DNA from: Bradyrhizobium jicamae
GTDB taxonomy: Bacteria; Pseudomonadota; Alphaproteobacteria; Rhizobiales; Xanthobacteraceae
Reading direction: 5' to 3'
Assembly: GCF_001440395.1 (NCBI RefSeq)
Contig: NZ_LLXZ01000102.1
Span: forward strand, 174,144 to 238,143
DNA: 64,000 nucleotides
The notes under the pieces are model-generated. The model was given only the letters and a program-made list of their open reading frames with translations. It did no database searches and was not told where the DNA came from. Below, piece by piece: positions 1-8,577 of this stretch. Positions within the stretch are counted from its first letter, which is position 1, and each line of letters starts with the position of its first letter. The position numbers were made by a program, and so were the translations under genes.

Positions 1-16
1 ACGAGGAGCACCGGGC

Positions 17-256
17 ATGCAGACACGGCGCGTCAAGCACGAGAAGACTTTCGAGAAGCGATTGGCGGAAGAGGTTCAGTGCTTTAGAGAGGCGGCAAAT
101 CAGGCACAGCCCGGCATGGCCCGCGAGTTGCTGTTGCGGCGGGTTCGGCAGATGGAAGCCGCATTGGAACTCGTCGAGCAAAAGGGGATAGCGAGACTTG
201 TCTCCCCGCCGGCAGGTGCTGCGCTTAAAGCGGCGGCCTATCCGCCAAAACCGTAA
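17..256 (+). CDS. Small helical hypothetical protein
   Basis: A 79-residue, highly charged, mostly helical protein. The ATG follows a GAGGAG ribosome-binding site by about 8 nt. The first two-thirds (KHEKTFEKRLAEE... to ELLLRRVRQMEAALEL) matches a style of short Arg/Glu-rich proteins that I remember as frequent in Bradyrhizobium; I know no function for them. The Ala/Pro-rich tail overlaps the 3' end of the convergent VOC gene by 19 bp, so the last residues may be a drifted extension. No membrane segment or metal motif is visible. It is probably a real gene of unknown role. Confidence 0.6.
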   Translation: MQTRRVKHEKTFEKRLAEEVQCFREAANQAQPGMARELLLRRVRQMEAALELVEQKGIARLVSPPAGAALKAAAYPPKP

Positions 257-690
257 TAATCCCGCACGACCGTTTCGCGCAGCGCGCCGGGTTCGAACAC
301 TTCGATCACGACGCCATCAGGCGCGCCGAGCATGAAATAGCCGCCTCCGCCGCCGGTTGGCCGGATCGGATTCGGAATGTGCAGGCCTGCGGCCTTCATC
401 CGGTCATATACCTCGCGAACTCCGACGACCTGCATGCCCAGATGATGCACCGCGTTCTTGCCGTCGCCGCGCGGCGGCTGGTCGTAGAGGTGCATGGCGC
501 CGATGCCGATCTTGATGAAGACGTTGCGCGCGCCGACAACGCCGCCGTCCCAGATCACCTCGGCATCGAACCATTTCCTGTAGAACTCGATCGTCGCGTC
601 GATGTCCGACGCGAAGAGGTGGACGTGCTGCAGGTGGTAGCGCTGCGTCGTGCCGTAGGGATACTGCCACTCGCTTTCGGGCGCCGTCAT
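238..690 (-). CDS. VOC (glyoxalase/bleomycin-resistance fold) family protein
   Basis: A 150-residue, single-module vicinal-oxygen-chelate protein. The pattern LQHVHLFASDIDATIEFY near the N-terminus, a central VHHLGMQV strand and a late YFMLGAPDGVVIEVFE segment supply the His and Glu positions that bind metal in glyoxalases and extradiol dioxygenases. Position 690 is preferred as start because GGAGGAG lies 6 nt before that ATG, while the ATG at 711 has no Shine-Dalgarno sequence. The substrate cannot be told from sequence. It could be a lactoylglutathione lyase-like or ring-cleavage-related enzyme. It stands alone, between a convergent small gene and a LysR regulator on the same strand. Confidence 0.85.
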   Translation of the reverse strand: MTAPESEWQYPYGTTQRYHLQHVHLFASDIDATIEFYRKWFDAEVIWDGGVVGARNVFIKIGIGAMHLYDQPPRGDGKNAVHHLGMQVVGVREVYDRMKAAGLHIPNPIRPTGGGGGYFMLGAPDGVVIEVFEPGALRETVVRDYYGFGG

Positions 691-793
691 GCCTGCTCCT
701 CCGATGTCCATACGCGCTGGATCGTTGAAGCGTCTGTGTCAGAGCCGTGTCAGGCTGGCAAACGAGCTTTTTCGAACGCGCTTTGAGTAAAAC

Positions 794-1732
794 TCAACGC
801 GCATATTCCGCGCCCGCCTTGACGGCCGCCTTCTTCGCCGTGCCCTTTTTCAGCGCGGGCTCGCCGCGTGCACCGTTCAGCCAGGCGACGAAAGCGGTGA
901 CGGCGGGATCGTCGGCCATGCGCTGCTCGTATTCGAGGACGAACTGCCGGCGCGTCGGGCGGATGATCGGATGGGCCCTGACCAGGTTGCCGCGGGCGAG
1001 ATCGGGCGCGAGCAGGCCGTCGATGGCGATGGCGACGCCCATGCCGGCGGCTGCGGCTTCAATGGTCAGGCCGAGGCTTTCAAAGCTGCTGCCACCCTGC
1101 ACGGGGACATCAGCGAATTGCGCGTAATCGAGCCAGCGGCGCCAGTCGTCCGGACGCGGCCGCGCATGCAGGAGGGGAACGGCAGCGAAATCCACCGCGC
1201 CCTTGTTCAAGAACTCCGGCGCGCAGACCGGCACGGTCGCGATCGGCATCAGGGAATGGGTGACCAGCCCGGCGCGCGGCTGCCCGTCGGAGACGGCGAT
1301 CACCGCGTCGTAACGGCTGGCGAGAAGGTCGAGCGGATTGGAGCTGGTGTGCAGGTCGACTTCGAGCTCGGGATAGGCGGCATGGAGCGTCGGCCAGATC
1401 GGCAGCAGGAAGCGCGAGACGAAGAAGCCATAGACCCCGACGGTCAGCCGCCGGAAACGCCGCAACCGCAAGCCGTCGGCGGCGTCGGCGATCCGATCCA
1501 GCGCCTCGCGGGCGGAGTCGGCAAAGGTTTTCCCGGCCGAGGTCAAGGCCAGCCCGCGCGAGCCGCGCAGGAACAGGGCGGTCCCCATGCGCGCTTCAAG
1601 GGCGCGGACGTGCCGGCTCACGGCGCCGACCGTCACGTTCAGCTCCTCCGCCGCCCGGGTGATCGACAGATGCCGCGCGGCGGCCTCGAACGCCCGCACG
1701 GCATGCAAGGGAGGAAGTCGTCGTGATGCCAT
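794..1732 (-). CDS. LysR-family transcriptional regulator (GcvA-like)
   Basis: A 312-residue LysR-type regulator. Residues 6-65 form the winged helix-turn-helix (LHAVRAFEAAARHLSITRAAEEL, then VSRHVRALE), opening in the GcvA subgroup style. The rest is the periplasmic-binding-protein-like effector domain, with VGVYGFFVSRFLLPIW at its start. The C-terminus is a short Lys/Ala-rich tail. The gene is divergent from the acyl-CoA dehydrogenase at 1892 with about 160 bp between them, the usual arrangement for a LysR protein controlling its neighbour and itself. The effector is unknown; a CoA ester or acid used by the adjacent genes is an inference. Confidence 0.9.
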   Translation of the reverse strand: MASRRLPPLHAVRAFEAAARHLSITRAAEELNVTVGAVSRHVRALEARMGTALFLRGSRGLALTSAGKTFADSAREALDRIADAADGLRLRRFRRLTVGVYGFFVSRFLLPIWPTLHAAYPELEVDLHTSSNPLDLLASRYDAVIAVSDGQPRAGLVTHSLMPIATVPVCAPEFLNKGAVDFAAVPLLHARPRPDDWRRWLDYAQFADVPVQGGSSFESLGLTIEAAAAGMGVAIAIDGLLAPDLARGNLVRAHPIIRPTRRQFVLEYEQRMADDPAVTAFVAWLNGARGEPALKKGTAKKAAVKAGAEYAR

Positions 1733-1891
1733 CGGGCAAGTTTAGTGGAAAAGGACCGGGGGGCAAACGGGTGTTGACTCTGGCTCAAGGCGCCGACCCA
1801 AGAAGTCGTTTGCACGGATATGTCGCAAGCCGTACCCCGGTTTTCGCCCCGGGCTGCTTGAGCCCGGCAGGCGAAGCCGAGGGAGGTGCCC

Positions 1892-3643
1892 ATGACCATT
1901 CATGTCGATCTGACCAGGCGCGAGGCGGTGGCCCGGCGTTCCGGCGCGTTGGCGCCGACCTGCCGCGGGCTGAACTTCTATTCGCTCGACCAGAGCCTGC
2001 GGGACCTGTTGCCGCATTACATGGAGGCGCCGCTGCTGGCGCATCTCTCGCCGCATCTTGCGGAACTCGGCGAACTCGCCGGCGGGCGGCTGCATGATTT
2101 GTCCGATCAGGCCGAGCGGCATCAGCCGGTGCTGCATCCGCGCGACGGCTATGGCCGCGACGAGGAGTGGATCGAATACCATCCGGCCTATCGCGAGATG
2201 GAGAGCATCGCGTTCGGCAAGTTCGGCATGCACGCGATGTGCAACCGCGCCGGCGTCATGGGCTGGCCGGCGCCGATGCCGCCGCTCGCCAAGTACGTCT
2301 TTCATTATCTGTTCGCGCAGGCCGAGTTCGGCCTGCTGTGCCCGGTCAACCTCACCGACAGCTCGTCCGAACTGGTACGCCGCTTCGGCAACGATGAGCT
2401 GCGTCAGCGCTACCTCGATCGGATGTGGAGCCAGGATCCCGCCACGCTGTTCAAATGCGCGCAGTTCATGACGGAGAAGACCGGGGGCTCCGATGTCGGC
2501 GCCGGCGAACTCCTTGCTGTCAGGGACGGCAAGGACTGGAAGCTGTGGGGCGAGAAGTGGTTCTGCTCCAACGTCGACGCTGAACTCGCGGTGCTGCTGG
2601 CGCGGCCCGAGGGGGCGGTGGCCGGCGGGCGTGGCCTCGGCCTGTTCCTGATGCCGAAGGTGCTGCCCGATGGACGGCGGAATTCCTATCGGATCATGCG
2701 GCTGAAGGACAAGCTCGGCAGCCGCACCATGGCGAGCGGCGAGATCGTGTTCGAGGGCGCGGTCGCCCACCAGCTCGGCGAGCTCGACCAGGGCCTCAAG
2801 CACATGCTGGTGATGGTGAATTCGAGCCGCGTGTCGCATCTGGCGCGCGCCGCCGGCATGATGCGGCGCTGCCTGAACGAGGCGATGATCGCCGCGCGGC
2901 ATCGCAACGCCTTCGGGCGTGCCGTGATCGACCATCCCCTGATGCGGCGGCAATTGCTCAAGCTGATGGTGCCGACCGAGCAGGCGCTGTCGGCGCTGCT
3001 CTACGCGGCGACGTCGTCCGACAAGGTGCTGCGGCTCTTGACGCCGATCGCAAAGTATCGCGCGTGCCGGGACAATGTCACGGTCGCCACCGGTGCGATG
3101 GAGGCGCGCGGCGGCAACGGCTACATCGAGGACTGGCCGAACGCGCGGCTCATCCGCGATGCCCATCTCGGCCTGCTCTGGGAAGGCACCAGCAACATCA
3201 ACGCGCTCGATGCCGTGCAGCGCGCGGTCGGCAAGGTGCGAGGCCACGAAGCGCTGCGCGACGATCTCGGCCGCCAGTTGGAGGACACGGCTGGCATGCC
3301 GGGCCAGTTCCGCACCCGCCTTTCCGGCGCGCTGACGGATGCCATGCGCTTTGCGGAAGAGGTTGCGGCCGATCCGGAGAACGAGCGTTTTTGCCGGATC
3401 GCCGCCGGGAAACTCTATCACGCGACGACGGCTGCGCTGCTGGCATCCGAAGGTACGCGGCTCGGCCAGGCCGGCGGCGATGCGCGGCGTCTATTGCTCT
3501 CTCGCTTCGTGCTCGAGCATCGTCTGGCCGAGCATTCTCAAGCCAATCTGCAGGCGCAGCGCTGGGAGAACGAAGCGATCGATCTGTTGCTTGGCGACGC
3601 GCCTGTCACGATGAGCCAGGCTGCCGCGCTGGTGCAGGGGTAG
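1892..3643 (+). CDS. Acyl-CoA dehydrogenase, AidB-like
   Basis: A 583-residue flavoprotein of the acyl-CoA dehydrogenase superfamily, longer than the usual 380-400 residues because of an AidB-type N-terminal extension and C-terminal helical tail. The middle has FKCAQFMTEKTGGSDVG and LFLMPKVLPDGRRNSYRI, as in AidB relatives; the FAD/active-site region has GGNGYIEDWPNARLIRDA and LLWEGTSNINALD, whose Glu is at the catalytic-base position of several dehydrogenases. GGGAGG lies 5 nt before ATG 1892; a GTG 6 nt earlier is in frame but lies inside that site. The hydratase follows after 3 nt. The substrate is unknown. E. coli AidB itself binds DNA in the alkylation response, but the operon here suggests catabolism. 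Confidence 0.88.
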   Translation: MTIHVDLTRREAVARRSGALAPTCRGLNFYSLDQSLRDLLPHYMEAPLLAHLSPHLAELGELAGGRLHDLSDQAERHQPVLHPRDGYGRDEEWIEYHPAYREMESIAFGKFGMHAMCNRAGVMGWPAPMPPLAKYVFHYLFAQAEFGLLCPVNLTDSSSELVRRFGNDELRQRYLDRMWSQDPATLFKCAQFMTEKTGGSDVGAGELLAVRDGKDWKLWGEKWFCSNVDAELAVLLARPEGAVAGGRGLGLFLMPKVLPDGRRNSYRIMRLKDKLGSRTMASGEIVFEGAVAHQLGELDQGLKHMLVMVNSSRVSHLARAAGMMRRCLNEAMIAARHRNAFGRAVIDHPLMRRQLLKLMVPTEQALSALLYAATSSDKVLRLLTPIAKYRACRDNVTVATGAMEARGGNGYIEDWPNARLIRDAHLGLLWEGTSNINALDAVQRAVGKVRGHEALRDDLGRQLEDTAGMPGQFRTRLSGALTDAMRFAEEVAADPENERFCRIAAGKLYHATTAALLASEGTRLGQAGGDARRLLLSRFVLEHRLAEHSQANLQAQRWENEAIDLLLGDAPVTMSQAAALVQG

Positions 3644-3646
3644 ATC

Positions 3647-4429
3647 ATGGACATTGCGCTTCAACGCGAACTCGCACGCCTGCTCGCGACGCTGCGTCGT
3701 GAAGGACGCCAGCAGAGCGGCCTCGATCAACGTCTCGTGCCGCCGGACAACGCGACGGCCTATCGCGTCGCCGGCATGGTCGCGGAAGAGCTGGGCTGGG
3801 ACGTGGTCGGCTGGAAGATCGCCGCGATGAAGGAGGGGCTGCAGCGTCAGCTGCGTACGGACTCACCGATCTACGGCCGGGTGATGATGCCGGTCGTGCC
3901 GTCGCCCGCTACCGTCGAGCATGCCAAGGTCTGCAGCCCGATTCCTGAAGTCGAATATCAGGCCATACTCGGCGCCGACCTGCCGCCGCGTGAGAGGGCC
4001 TACACCATGGAGGAAGTCACCGAGGCGGTGGTGTCGCTGCATCCGGGCATCGAGCTCGCTGAATGCCGCTTCGTCCACGACGCGGCGTTTCCGCCGCTGC
4101 CCGCGATCCTCGCCGACGGCGCGGGCAGCGGCATCATCGCCTGCGGTGAGGCGATCCCCGACTGGAAGACGCGCGACATCGCCGGACAGGAAGTGGTGTT
4201 GAGCTGCAATGGCACGCTGCGGCGAAAGGGCACGGCGGGTGAATTGCTCGACCATCCGATGGTGCCGCTGACCTGGCTCGCCAACGAACTGTCGCGCACC
4301 GGCGTCGGCATGAAGGCGGGGCAGATCGTCAGCACGGGGACGCTGACCGGCATGCTGCGGCCGAAGCCGGGAGATACCTTCGTCGCGGATTTCGGCCCGT
4401 TCGGGAGCGTGACCGCGACCTACGCCTGA
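3647..4429 (+). CDS. 2-keto-4-pentenoate hydratase / fumarylacetoacetase-fold protein (MhpD-like)
   Basis: A 260-residue member of the hydratase/decarboxylase branch of the fumarylacetoacetate hydrolase superfamily. These Mg2+ enzymes hydrate 2-hydroxypenta-2,4-dienoate or decarboxylate oxalocrotonate in meta-cleavage pathways. Visible motifs are VGWKIA near residue 50, PIPEVEYQAIL with the acidic metal ligand, HPGIELAECRF in the core, and the C-terminal VSTGTLTGMLRPKPGDTF loop typical of the family. It starts 3 nt after the acyl-CoA dehydrogenase stop, so the two are co-transcribed and probably translationally coupled. No ring-cleavage dioxygenase lies beside it except possibly the VOC protein at 238-690, so the true substrate is open. 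Confidence 0.87.
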   Translation: MDIALQRELARLLATLRREGRQQSGLDQRLVPPDNATAYRVAGMVAEELGWDVVGWKIAAMKEGLQRQLRTDSPIYGRVMMPVVPSPATVEHAKVCSPIPEVEYQAILGADLPPRERAYTMEEVTEAVVSLHPGIELAECRFVHDAAFPPLPAILADGAGSGIIACGEAIPDWKTRDIAGQEVVLSCNGTLRRKGTAGELLDHPMVPLTWLANELSRTGVGMKAGQIVSTGTLTGMLRPKPGDTFVADFGPFGSVTATYA

Positions 4430-4436
4430 TCGGCGT

Positions 4437-4540
4437 TGAAGCACGATCCGGAAAAGCGTGTAGCGGTTTTCCGAAAAGATCATGCTCAAACAACAAGATA
4501 AAGCGGGATGACGATTCGAAGATAAGTCATCACGCTTTAG
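4437..4540 (+). repeat. Bradyrhizobium-type intergenic palindromic repeat
   Basis: A non-coding stretch just after the hydratase containing an imperfect inverted repeat (ATCCGGAAAAGCG ... CGGTTTTCCGAAAAGAT) followed by CATGCTCAAAC and AAAGCGGGATGACGATTC. I recognise this as a dispersed element seen between genes in Bradyrhizobium and relatives. It may act as a transcript-end hairpin for the hydratase operon. The family assignment is from memory, not from an alignment. Confidence 0.6.
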
Positions 4541-4548
4541 TGCCGATC

Positions 4549-4863
4549 TCAGGTACCCCGTTCGGGGAGATCGCCGAGCAGATTTGACAGCCTGACTGCA
4601 AGGTGCCGCAGCTTGGCGTTCTCCTCGAGCAGTTGCCGCACGTTGCCGGTGTCCTGTTGCCGCGCTTTGTCGCGGCGAAGTCCGTCGGCTTCGTCGAGCA
4701 GAGGGGAAAGCGCGGCGAGCAGCGCCTCACCCCGGAGCGGTACTTCCTGTGCCGGGGCCACGCTATTGCGCTCGCGCAGTGGCACGACGTTGTCGCGACG
4801 TCCGACATTACGGAAGGCGTCGACGCGGACCTGTTTGCCAAGCGGTAGAGGTTCGGTACTCAT
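4549..4863 (-). CDS. Small coiled-coil hypothetical protein (paralogue of 6113-6355)
   Basis: A 104-residue acidic/basic protein with an extended N-terminal half and a C-terminal heptad helix. The pattern LRRDKAR, then LLEENAKLRHLAVRLSNLL, predicts a short coiled coil. ATG 4863 is preferred because AGGA lies about 7 nt before it; a longer in-frame reading to 4953 has no such site. The C-terminal segment aligns with the protein at 6113-6355 (LRRDERAD, then LIEENARLRELLSQLSDLI), so the two are paralogues on opposite strands 1.2 kb apart. No enzyme motif or membrane segment is present. It may be a dimerising adaptor or a DNA- or ribosome-associated factor; function unknown. Confidence 0.6.
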   Translation of the reverse strand: MSTEPLPLGKQVRVDAFRNVGRRDNVVPLRERNSVAPAQEVPLRGEALLAALSPLLDEADGLRRDKARQQDTGNVRQLLEENAKLRHLAVRLSNLLGDLPERGT

Positions 4864-5090
4864 GACAATTTCCTGATCACAAGGTGGCACAGTCGCCATT
4901 TTCGACCACCCAGTTTTCATTGAGTCCGGGGCAAATTTGCGTCGGAAAAGCAACGGCGAAAAGGCTCGCTGGATGGCGCCTCTGTTGTTCGAGTCACACG
5001 GCAGATCGGATTAGGCCAAATTTTTGACGTATCGCCGTCCTTTCTGACATCGGCGGTGGGCTGGGGAGCGACCACCGTAGGGGCGTATCG

Positions 5091-5291
5091 ATGACGGATT
5101 TCCTGACTAACGCGGATCACTGGCGCAAGCGCGCGGAACAGACGAGGGCGTTAGCCGCGACGGCGGCCAAGGACCAGGGGCGCCTGCTCAAGGTGGCAGA
5201 AGAATACGATCGCCTGGCGGCGCACGCCGAACGGCGGCGAAGCACGCCGGTTCCTCCCGCTTCGTACGTTCCGGCAAGCCAGCCTGAATAA
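5091..5291 (+). CDS. Small hypothetical protein, helical, HWRKRAEQTRA type
   Basis: A 66-residue protein: a charged amphipathic helical pair (NADHWRKRAEQTRALAATA, then LLKVAEEYDRLAAHAERR) followed by a Pro-rich, probably disordered tail. I remember proteins with this same helical signature as abundant and multi-copy in Bradyrhizobium genomes, without known function. A purine-rich GTAGGGGCG sequence lies upstream of the ATG. It lies in a cluster of very short genes between 4.5 and 6.4 kb. Nothing indicates export or membrane insertion. Confidence 0.65.
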   Translation: MTDFLTNADHWRKRAEQTRALAATAAKDQGRLLKVAEEYDRLAAHAERRRSTPVPPASYVPASQPE

Positions 5292-5508
5292 CCTTCTTTA
5301 ATCGAAAATCGCCGGGAGAAGCGGGCATTCCGCATGCGGGAGGCACGCGGCTGCGTCCATCGTGGCGGAGCAACGCACAGCCATACCCAGATGTGTGACC
5401 TGTAAAACACAACCACGATGCAACGTTCAAAGCATTGTGATGGCGCGATTGCAGTCGAATCAACGAATCGCCTAGACCGTTAGCGGGGCTGGGAAGCGGA
5501 GAGTTAGT

Positions 5509-5607
5509 ATGAGAGTCGCTTCCTTAGAAAGTGTACTGACGGCGGCTACGCTGGTATTGGCCATCGTCATCGTGCTGTGGGGAATCAAGATTTTCCACGG
5601 TGTGTGA
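5509..5607 (+). CDS. Micropeptide with one transmembrane helix (32 aa)
   Basis: A 32-residue reading frame: a short polar start (MRVASLES), one hydrophobic helix (VLTAATLVLAIVIVLWGI), then a basic end (KIFHGV). GCGGAG precedes the ATG with about 7 nt spacing. Composition is that of a small bitopic inner-membrane protein, which may bind a larger membrane complex. It lies among other tiny genes. No homologue is known to me, and a chance hydrophobic frame is possible at this length. Confidence 0.45.
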   Translation: MRVASLESVLTAATLVLAIVIVLWGIKIFHGV

Positions 5608-5827
5608 GCAGGTGAGCTGGCGTCGAACAGAGACCTCCGGTCAAGAAGAGGGCTCACGACAAAGGCACGGGCAGGGCGTCACTTCCGCGGCGGCGGAGGC
5701 CTTCTCATTTCTGATTGCCGAGGCATAGTTCGCCGGAGGCTTGTCCCTTCCGACGCGTATCGGGTTTGGTTTACGGCTTGGCGTAAAATTCGCACAGGCC
5801 GCGAGAGGCATTGGTTTCAATTTCCGC

Positions 5828-5920
5828 ATGCATTTTGGCTATTATCTGATGATCGCAGCCCTCGTTCTCATTGGGCTGGAAGTCCTTTACCGGCTCTATC
5901 AATTGGCAACATTCCTTTAA
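5828..5920 (+). CDS. Possible membrane micropeptide (30 aa)
   Basis: A 30-residue frame with the hydrophobic core YYLMIAALVLIGLEVLY followed by RLYQLATFL. It would make one transmembrane helix. The only purine-rich stretch upstream (GAGAGG) is about 20 nt away, so translation support is weak. Its position beside the similar micropeptide at 5509-5607 is the main argument that it is real. Confidence 0.3.
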   Translation: MHFGYYLMIAALVLIGLEVLYRLYQLATFL

Positions 5921-6112
5921 ATCGCACGCGCAGGCTGCTGCTTTTGCCCCGCGCCGATTAACGATTTGCCGCAATCACGCCGCTTTAGCGCCGGGGTCGT
6001 TTCCGCTCGATTCTAATTTTGGTCGCAAATTTGCCGGCCGACTCACCTCATTCTCCGCGCGCGACGTGGTGACTGGGGGCACGTTCCGCTTTTTAAAATT
6101 GGAGTATCAATC

Positions 6113-6355
6113 ATGCGAGTAGACCATCCGCAGCTTAATAAGCGAGACCGCCGCGCTGAACCTTCATTTTGGGTTGAGGAACCGACCGATGACGCACTTT
6201 CATTGCTTGAGAATGCCCTTCGCGGGGATGAGCCTGCCCTTCGCCGCGACGAGCGGGCCGACGAAGCCAACGCGCTGATCGAGGAAAATGCCAGGCTTCG
6301 AGAGCTTCTGTCGCAACTATCGGACCTGATTCGCAAAAACGGCGTTCAGCGCTAA
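6113..6355 (+). CDS. Small coiled-coil hypothetical protein (paralogue of 4549-4863)
   Basis: An 80-residue, very acidic and basic protein ending in a predicted coiled coil (LIEENARLRELLSQLSDLI). The ATG follows TTGGAG by 8 nt. The C-terminal 35 residues align with those of the minus-strand gene at 4549-4863: both share LRRD, then EENA(K/R)LR, then LS(N/D)L. The N-terminal halves differ. A strong GC-rich hairpin begins 17 nt after the stop, so this is probably a one-gene transcript. Function unknown; dimerisation, homo- or heteromeric with the paralogue, is an inference from the heptads. Confidence 0.6.
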   Translation: MRVDHPQLNKRDRRAEPSFWVEEPTDDALSLLENALRGDEPALRRDERADEANALIEENARLRELLSQLSDLIRKNGVQR

Positions 6356-6371
6356 CGCCCACATCTGATTT

Positions 6372-6430
6372 CGGCCCCGCCCCGGCAACAAGCGATTGCA
6401 CCGCTGCCGGGGCGGGGCCGCGTTTATTTC
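6372..6430 (+). terminator. Strong hairpin terminator after the coiled-coil gene
   Basis: A perfect 16-bp inverted repeat (arms 6372-6387 and 6405-6420, CGGCCCCGCCCCGGCA and its complement) with a 17-nt loop, followed by CGTTTATTTC. It lies 17 nt after the stop of the gene ending at 6355. The T tract is short, so it could also serve as an mRNA 3' stabiliser. Confidence 0.7.
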
Positions 6431-6459
6431 CAGGGATTGAATCTGCGCTGCCGAGCTAT

Positions 6460-6600
6460 CCCCTCATCCTGTGAGGAGCCCGCAGCGCGGGCGTCTCGAA
6501 GGATGTAGGCCACCGATGGGGCCTCATGGTTCTCCCAGCGATGCGAAGCATCATCCGGAGACGCGCTTTGCGCTCCTCACCATGAGGGACGTATGGTCCA
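6460..6600 (+). repeat. Dispersed palindromic repeat (CCTCATCCT...CACCATGAGGG family)
   Basis: A GC-rich stretch between convergent genes, with terminal parts CCCTCATCCTGTGAGGAG and CTCCTCACCATGAGGGACG forming a long imperfect inverted repeat, and internal GCGCGGGCGTCTCGAAGGATG. I recognise this as a common dispersed intergenic element in Bradyrhizobium and Rhodopseudomonas. It fills most of the gap between the terminator and the ABC transporter operon and has no credible reading frame. Confidence 0.65.
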
Positions 6601-6619
6601 GTAATATCAGGCGCCGCTC

Positions 6620-7588
6620 TCAGGCCAGATGACATGCGACGAAATGCCCGTCGCTTCCTTGCTTCAATTCGGGCGCGCTCTCGCGGCAGCGCGGCTCGGC
6701 AATCGGGCAGCGGGTGTGGAAGTGGCAGCCACGCGGCGGGTTCATCGGGCTCGGCACGTCGCCCTGCAGGCGGATCCGCTTGCGCTTCACCTTCGGGTCC
6801 GGCACCGGCACGGCGGAGAGCAGCGCCTGCGTATAGGGGTGCCGGGGATTGCGGTAGAGCTCGCTGGCGTCAGCCAGCTCGACGATGCGGCCGAGATACA
6901 TCACCGCGACGCGGTCGGAAATATGCTCCACCACCGAGAGATCGTGGGCGACGAACAGGTAGGTAAGGTTGAGCTCGGACTGCAGATCTTCCAAGAGGTT
7001 GATGACCTGCGCCTGGATGGAGACGTCGAGCGCGGAGACCGGCTCGTCGCAGACGATGAATTTCGGCTCCACCGCGAGCGCGCGCGCGATCACGATGCGC
7101 TGGCGCTGGCCGCCGGAAAATTCGTGCGGATAGCGCCGCATGTGCTCGGCCTTCAGCCCGACCTTGACCAGGAGGCTCGCCACCCGGTCGTCGCGCTCGC
7201 TGGCTGAGGAGGTGAGTTCGTGGATGGTGAAGGCTTCGCCGAGGATCGCGCCGACCGTCATGCGCGGATTGAGCGAGGCGAAGGGATCCTGGAACACGAT
7301 CTGCATGTTGCGCCGCATCGCGCGCAAATCGCCGCCGGAAAGGCCGCGCACGTCGTGCCCGTCGAAGACGACCTCGCCTTCGCTGGGCTCGACCAGGCGC
7401 AGCACGCAGCGCGCCGTGGTGGACTTGCCGCAGCCGGACTCGCCGACCAGCCCGAGCGTTTCGCCGCGATTGACTGCAAAGGAGACGCCATCCACCGCAT
7501 GAACGCGGCCGACTTCACGCGACAACAGTCCACCCTTGACCGAAAAATGCTTTTTCAGGCCGGTGACGCGGAGCAGGGGTTCGCTCAT
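6620..7588 (-). CDS. Peptide/opine-type ABC transporter ATP-binding protein (DppF/OppF family)
   Basis: A 322-residue cytoplasmic ATPase, last gene of a five-gene transporter operon. It has Walker [10 protein letters not shown], the signature FSGGQRQRI, a Walker B ending CDEPVSALD and the switch His in VAHDLS. The C-terminal oligopeptide-transporter extension has [12 protein letters not shown] and Cys-containing [14 protein letters not shown], which in some relatives binds an iron-sulfur cluster. Its ATG overlaps the stop of the preceding ATPase gene (ATGA), so translation is coupled. With its partner ATPase it would power import through the DppB/DppC-like permeases. The substrate is not shown by sequence: di- or oligopeptides, opines or nickel are all possible in this family. 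Confidence 0.93.
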   Translation of the reverse strand: MSEPLLRVTGLKKHFSVKGGLLSREVGRVHAVDGVSFAVNRGETLGLVGESGCGKSTTARCVLRLVEPSEGEVVFDGHDVRGLSGGDLRAMRRNMQIVFQDPFASLNPRMTVGAILGEAFTIHELTSSASERDDRVASLLVKVGLKAEHMRRYPHEFSGGQRQRIVIARALAVEPKFIVCDEPVSALDVSIQAQVINLLEDLQSELNLTYLFVAHDLSVVEHISDRVAVMYLGRIVELADASELYRNPRHPYTQALLSAVPVPDPKVKRKRIRLQGDVPSPMNPPRGCHFHTRCPIAEPRCRESAPELKQGSDGHFVACHLA

Positions 7589-8577
7589 GCCACAGCTCCC
7601 TGCTTCTCGCCGAGATGACAGGCCATGCGATGGCCGGGCGCGACCTCGCGCAGCAGCGGCTCCTCTGCCGCGCAGCGATCGAAGGCGAAGCGGCAGCGTG
7701 GCGCGAAGCGGCAGCCGGGCGCGGGATTGATCAGGATCGGCACCGAGCCGCCGATGGCTTCCAGCCGGGTCTTGTTCTTGCTGTCGAGGTCGATGCGCGG
7801 GATCGAACGGATCAGGCCTTGCGTATAGGGATGGCGCGGGTTTTCGAACAGGCTGTCGACGTCGGCCTCTTCCACCACTTTGCCGGCATACATGACGACG
7901 ACGCGCTGCGCGGTTTCCGCCACCACGCCCATGGCGTGGGTGATCAGCATCACCGCCATGCCGAAGCGGTCCTTCATGTCCTGCAGCAAATCGAGGATCT
8001 GCGCCTGGATGGTGACGTCGAGCGCGGTGGTCGGCTCGTCGGCGATGACGAGCTTGGGCTTGCAGGCCAGCGCCATCGCGATCATCACGCGCTGACGCAT
8101 GCCGCCGGAGAACTGGTGCGGATAATCATGCACGCGGCCCGCGGCATTGGGTATCTGCACCAGCTTGAACATTTCCACGGTGCGGGCGAGCGCGTCCTTC
8201 TTCGACAGGCCCTCGTGCCGGCGAAGGCTTTCGGCAACCTGTTCGCCGACCGTCAGCACCGGGTTGAGCGAGGTCATCGGCTCCTGGAAGATGAAGCCGA
8301 TATCCTTGGCCCTGATGTCGTCGAGTTCGTGGCTCGTGAGCGGCACGAGGTCGCGGCCCTCGAACAGGATCTGGCCCTGGACGATGCGGCCCGGCGGCAT
8401 CGCGATCAGCTTCAGGATCGACATCGCGGTGACGGTCTTGCCGCAGCCGGACTCGCCGACCACGCACAGCGTTTCGCCCTTGTTGATCGCGATGTCGACG
8501 CCGTCGACCGCCTGCAGCATACCGTCGTCGGTAGAGAAGTGGGTTTTCAATCCCTTGATTTCGAGCAGCGGCGCCAT
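7585..8577 (-). CDS. Peptide/opine-type ABC transporter ATP-binding protein (DppD/OppD family)
   Basis: A 330-residue ATPase paired with the DppF-like protein. Walker A is GESGCGKTV, the signature is FSGGMRQRV, Walker B ends ADEPTTALD, and the family C-terminus has [15 protein letters not shown] and a Cys-bearing [15 protein letters not shown] segment. ATG 8577, giving [14 protein letters not shown], is chosen as the start because it overlaps the permease stop by one base (TGATG) and aligns with the family; a longer frame to 8679 only reads into the permease gene. The heterodimeric ATPase arrangement is normal for this transporter class. Confidence 0.93.
   Translation of the reverse strand: MAPLLEIKGLKTHFSTDDGMLQAVDGVDIAINKGETLCVVGESGCGKTVTAMSILKLIAMPPGRIVQGQILFEGRDLVPLTSHELDDIRAKDIGFIFQEPMTSLNPVLTVGEQVAESLRRHEGLSKKDALARTVEMFKLVQIPNAAGRVHDYPHQFSGGMRQRVMIAMALACKPKLVIADEPTTALDVTIQAQILDLLQDMKDRFGMAVMLITHAMGVVAETAQRVVVMYAGKVVEEADVDSLFENPRHPYTQGLIRSIPRIDLDSKNKTRLEAIGGSVPILINPAPGCRFAPRCRFAFDRCAAEEPLLREVAPGHRMACHLGEKQGAVA

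Noticed and set aside
971..1726. Open frame on the plus strand opposite the LysR gene
   Set aside because: Shadow of the LysR reading frame; composition (Gly/Arg/Gln-rich) is not protein-like and no ribosome-binding site is present.
1742..3421. Long open frame (559 codons) antisense to the AidB-like acyl-CoA dehydrogenase
   Set aside because: It mirrors codon bias of the sense gene in GC-rich DNA; its product is Arg/His-rich with no domain, and the sense gene has clear family motifs.
5449..5463. TTGC...TCAA as another FixK box near the micropeptide gene
   Set aside because: The spacer is 7 nt instead of 6, so the symmetry does not fit.
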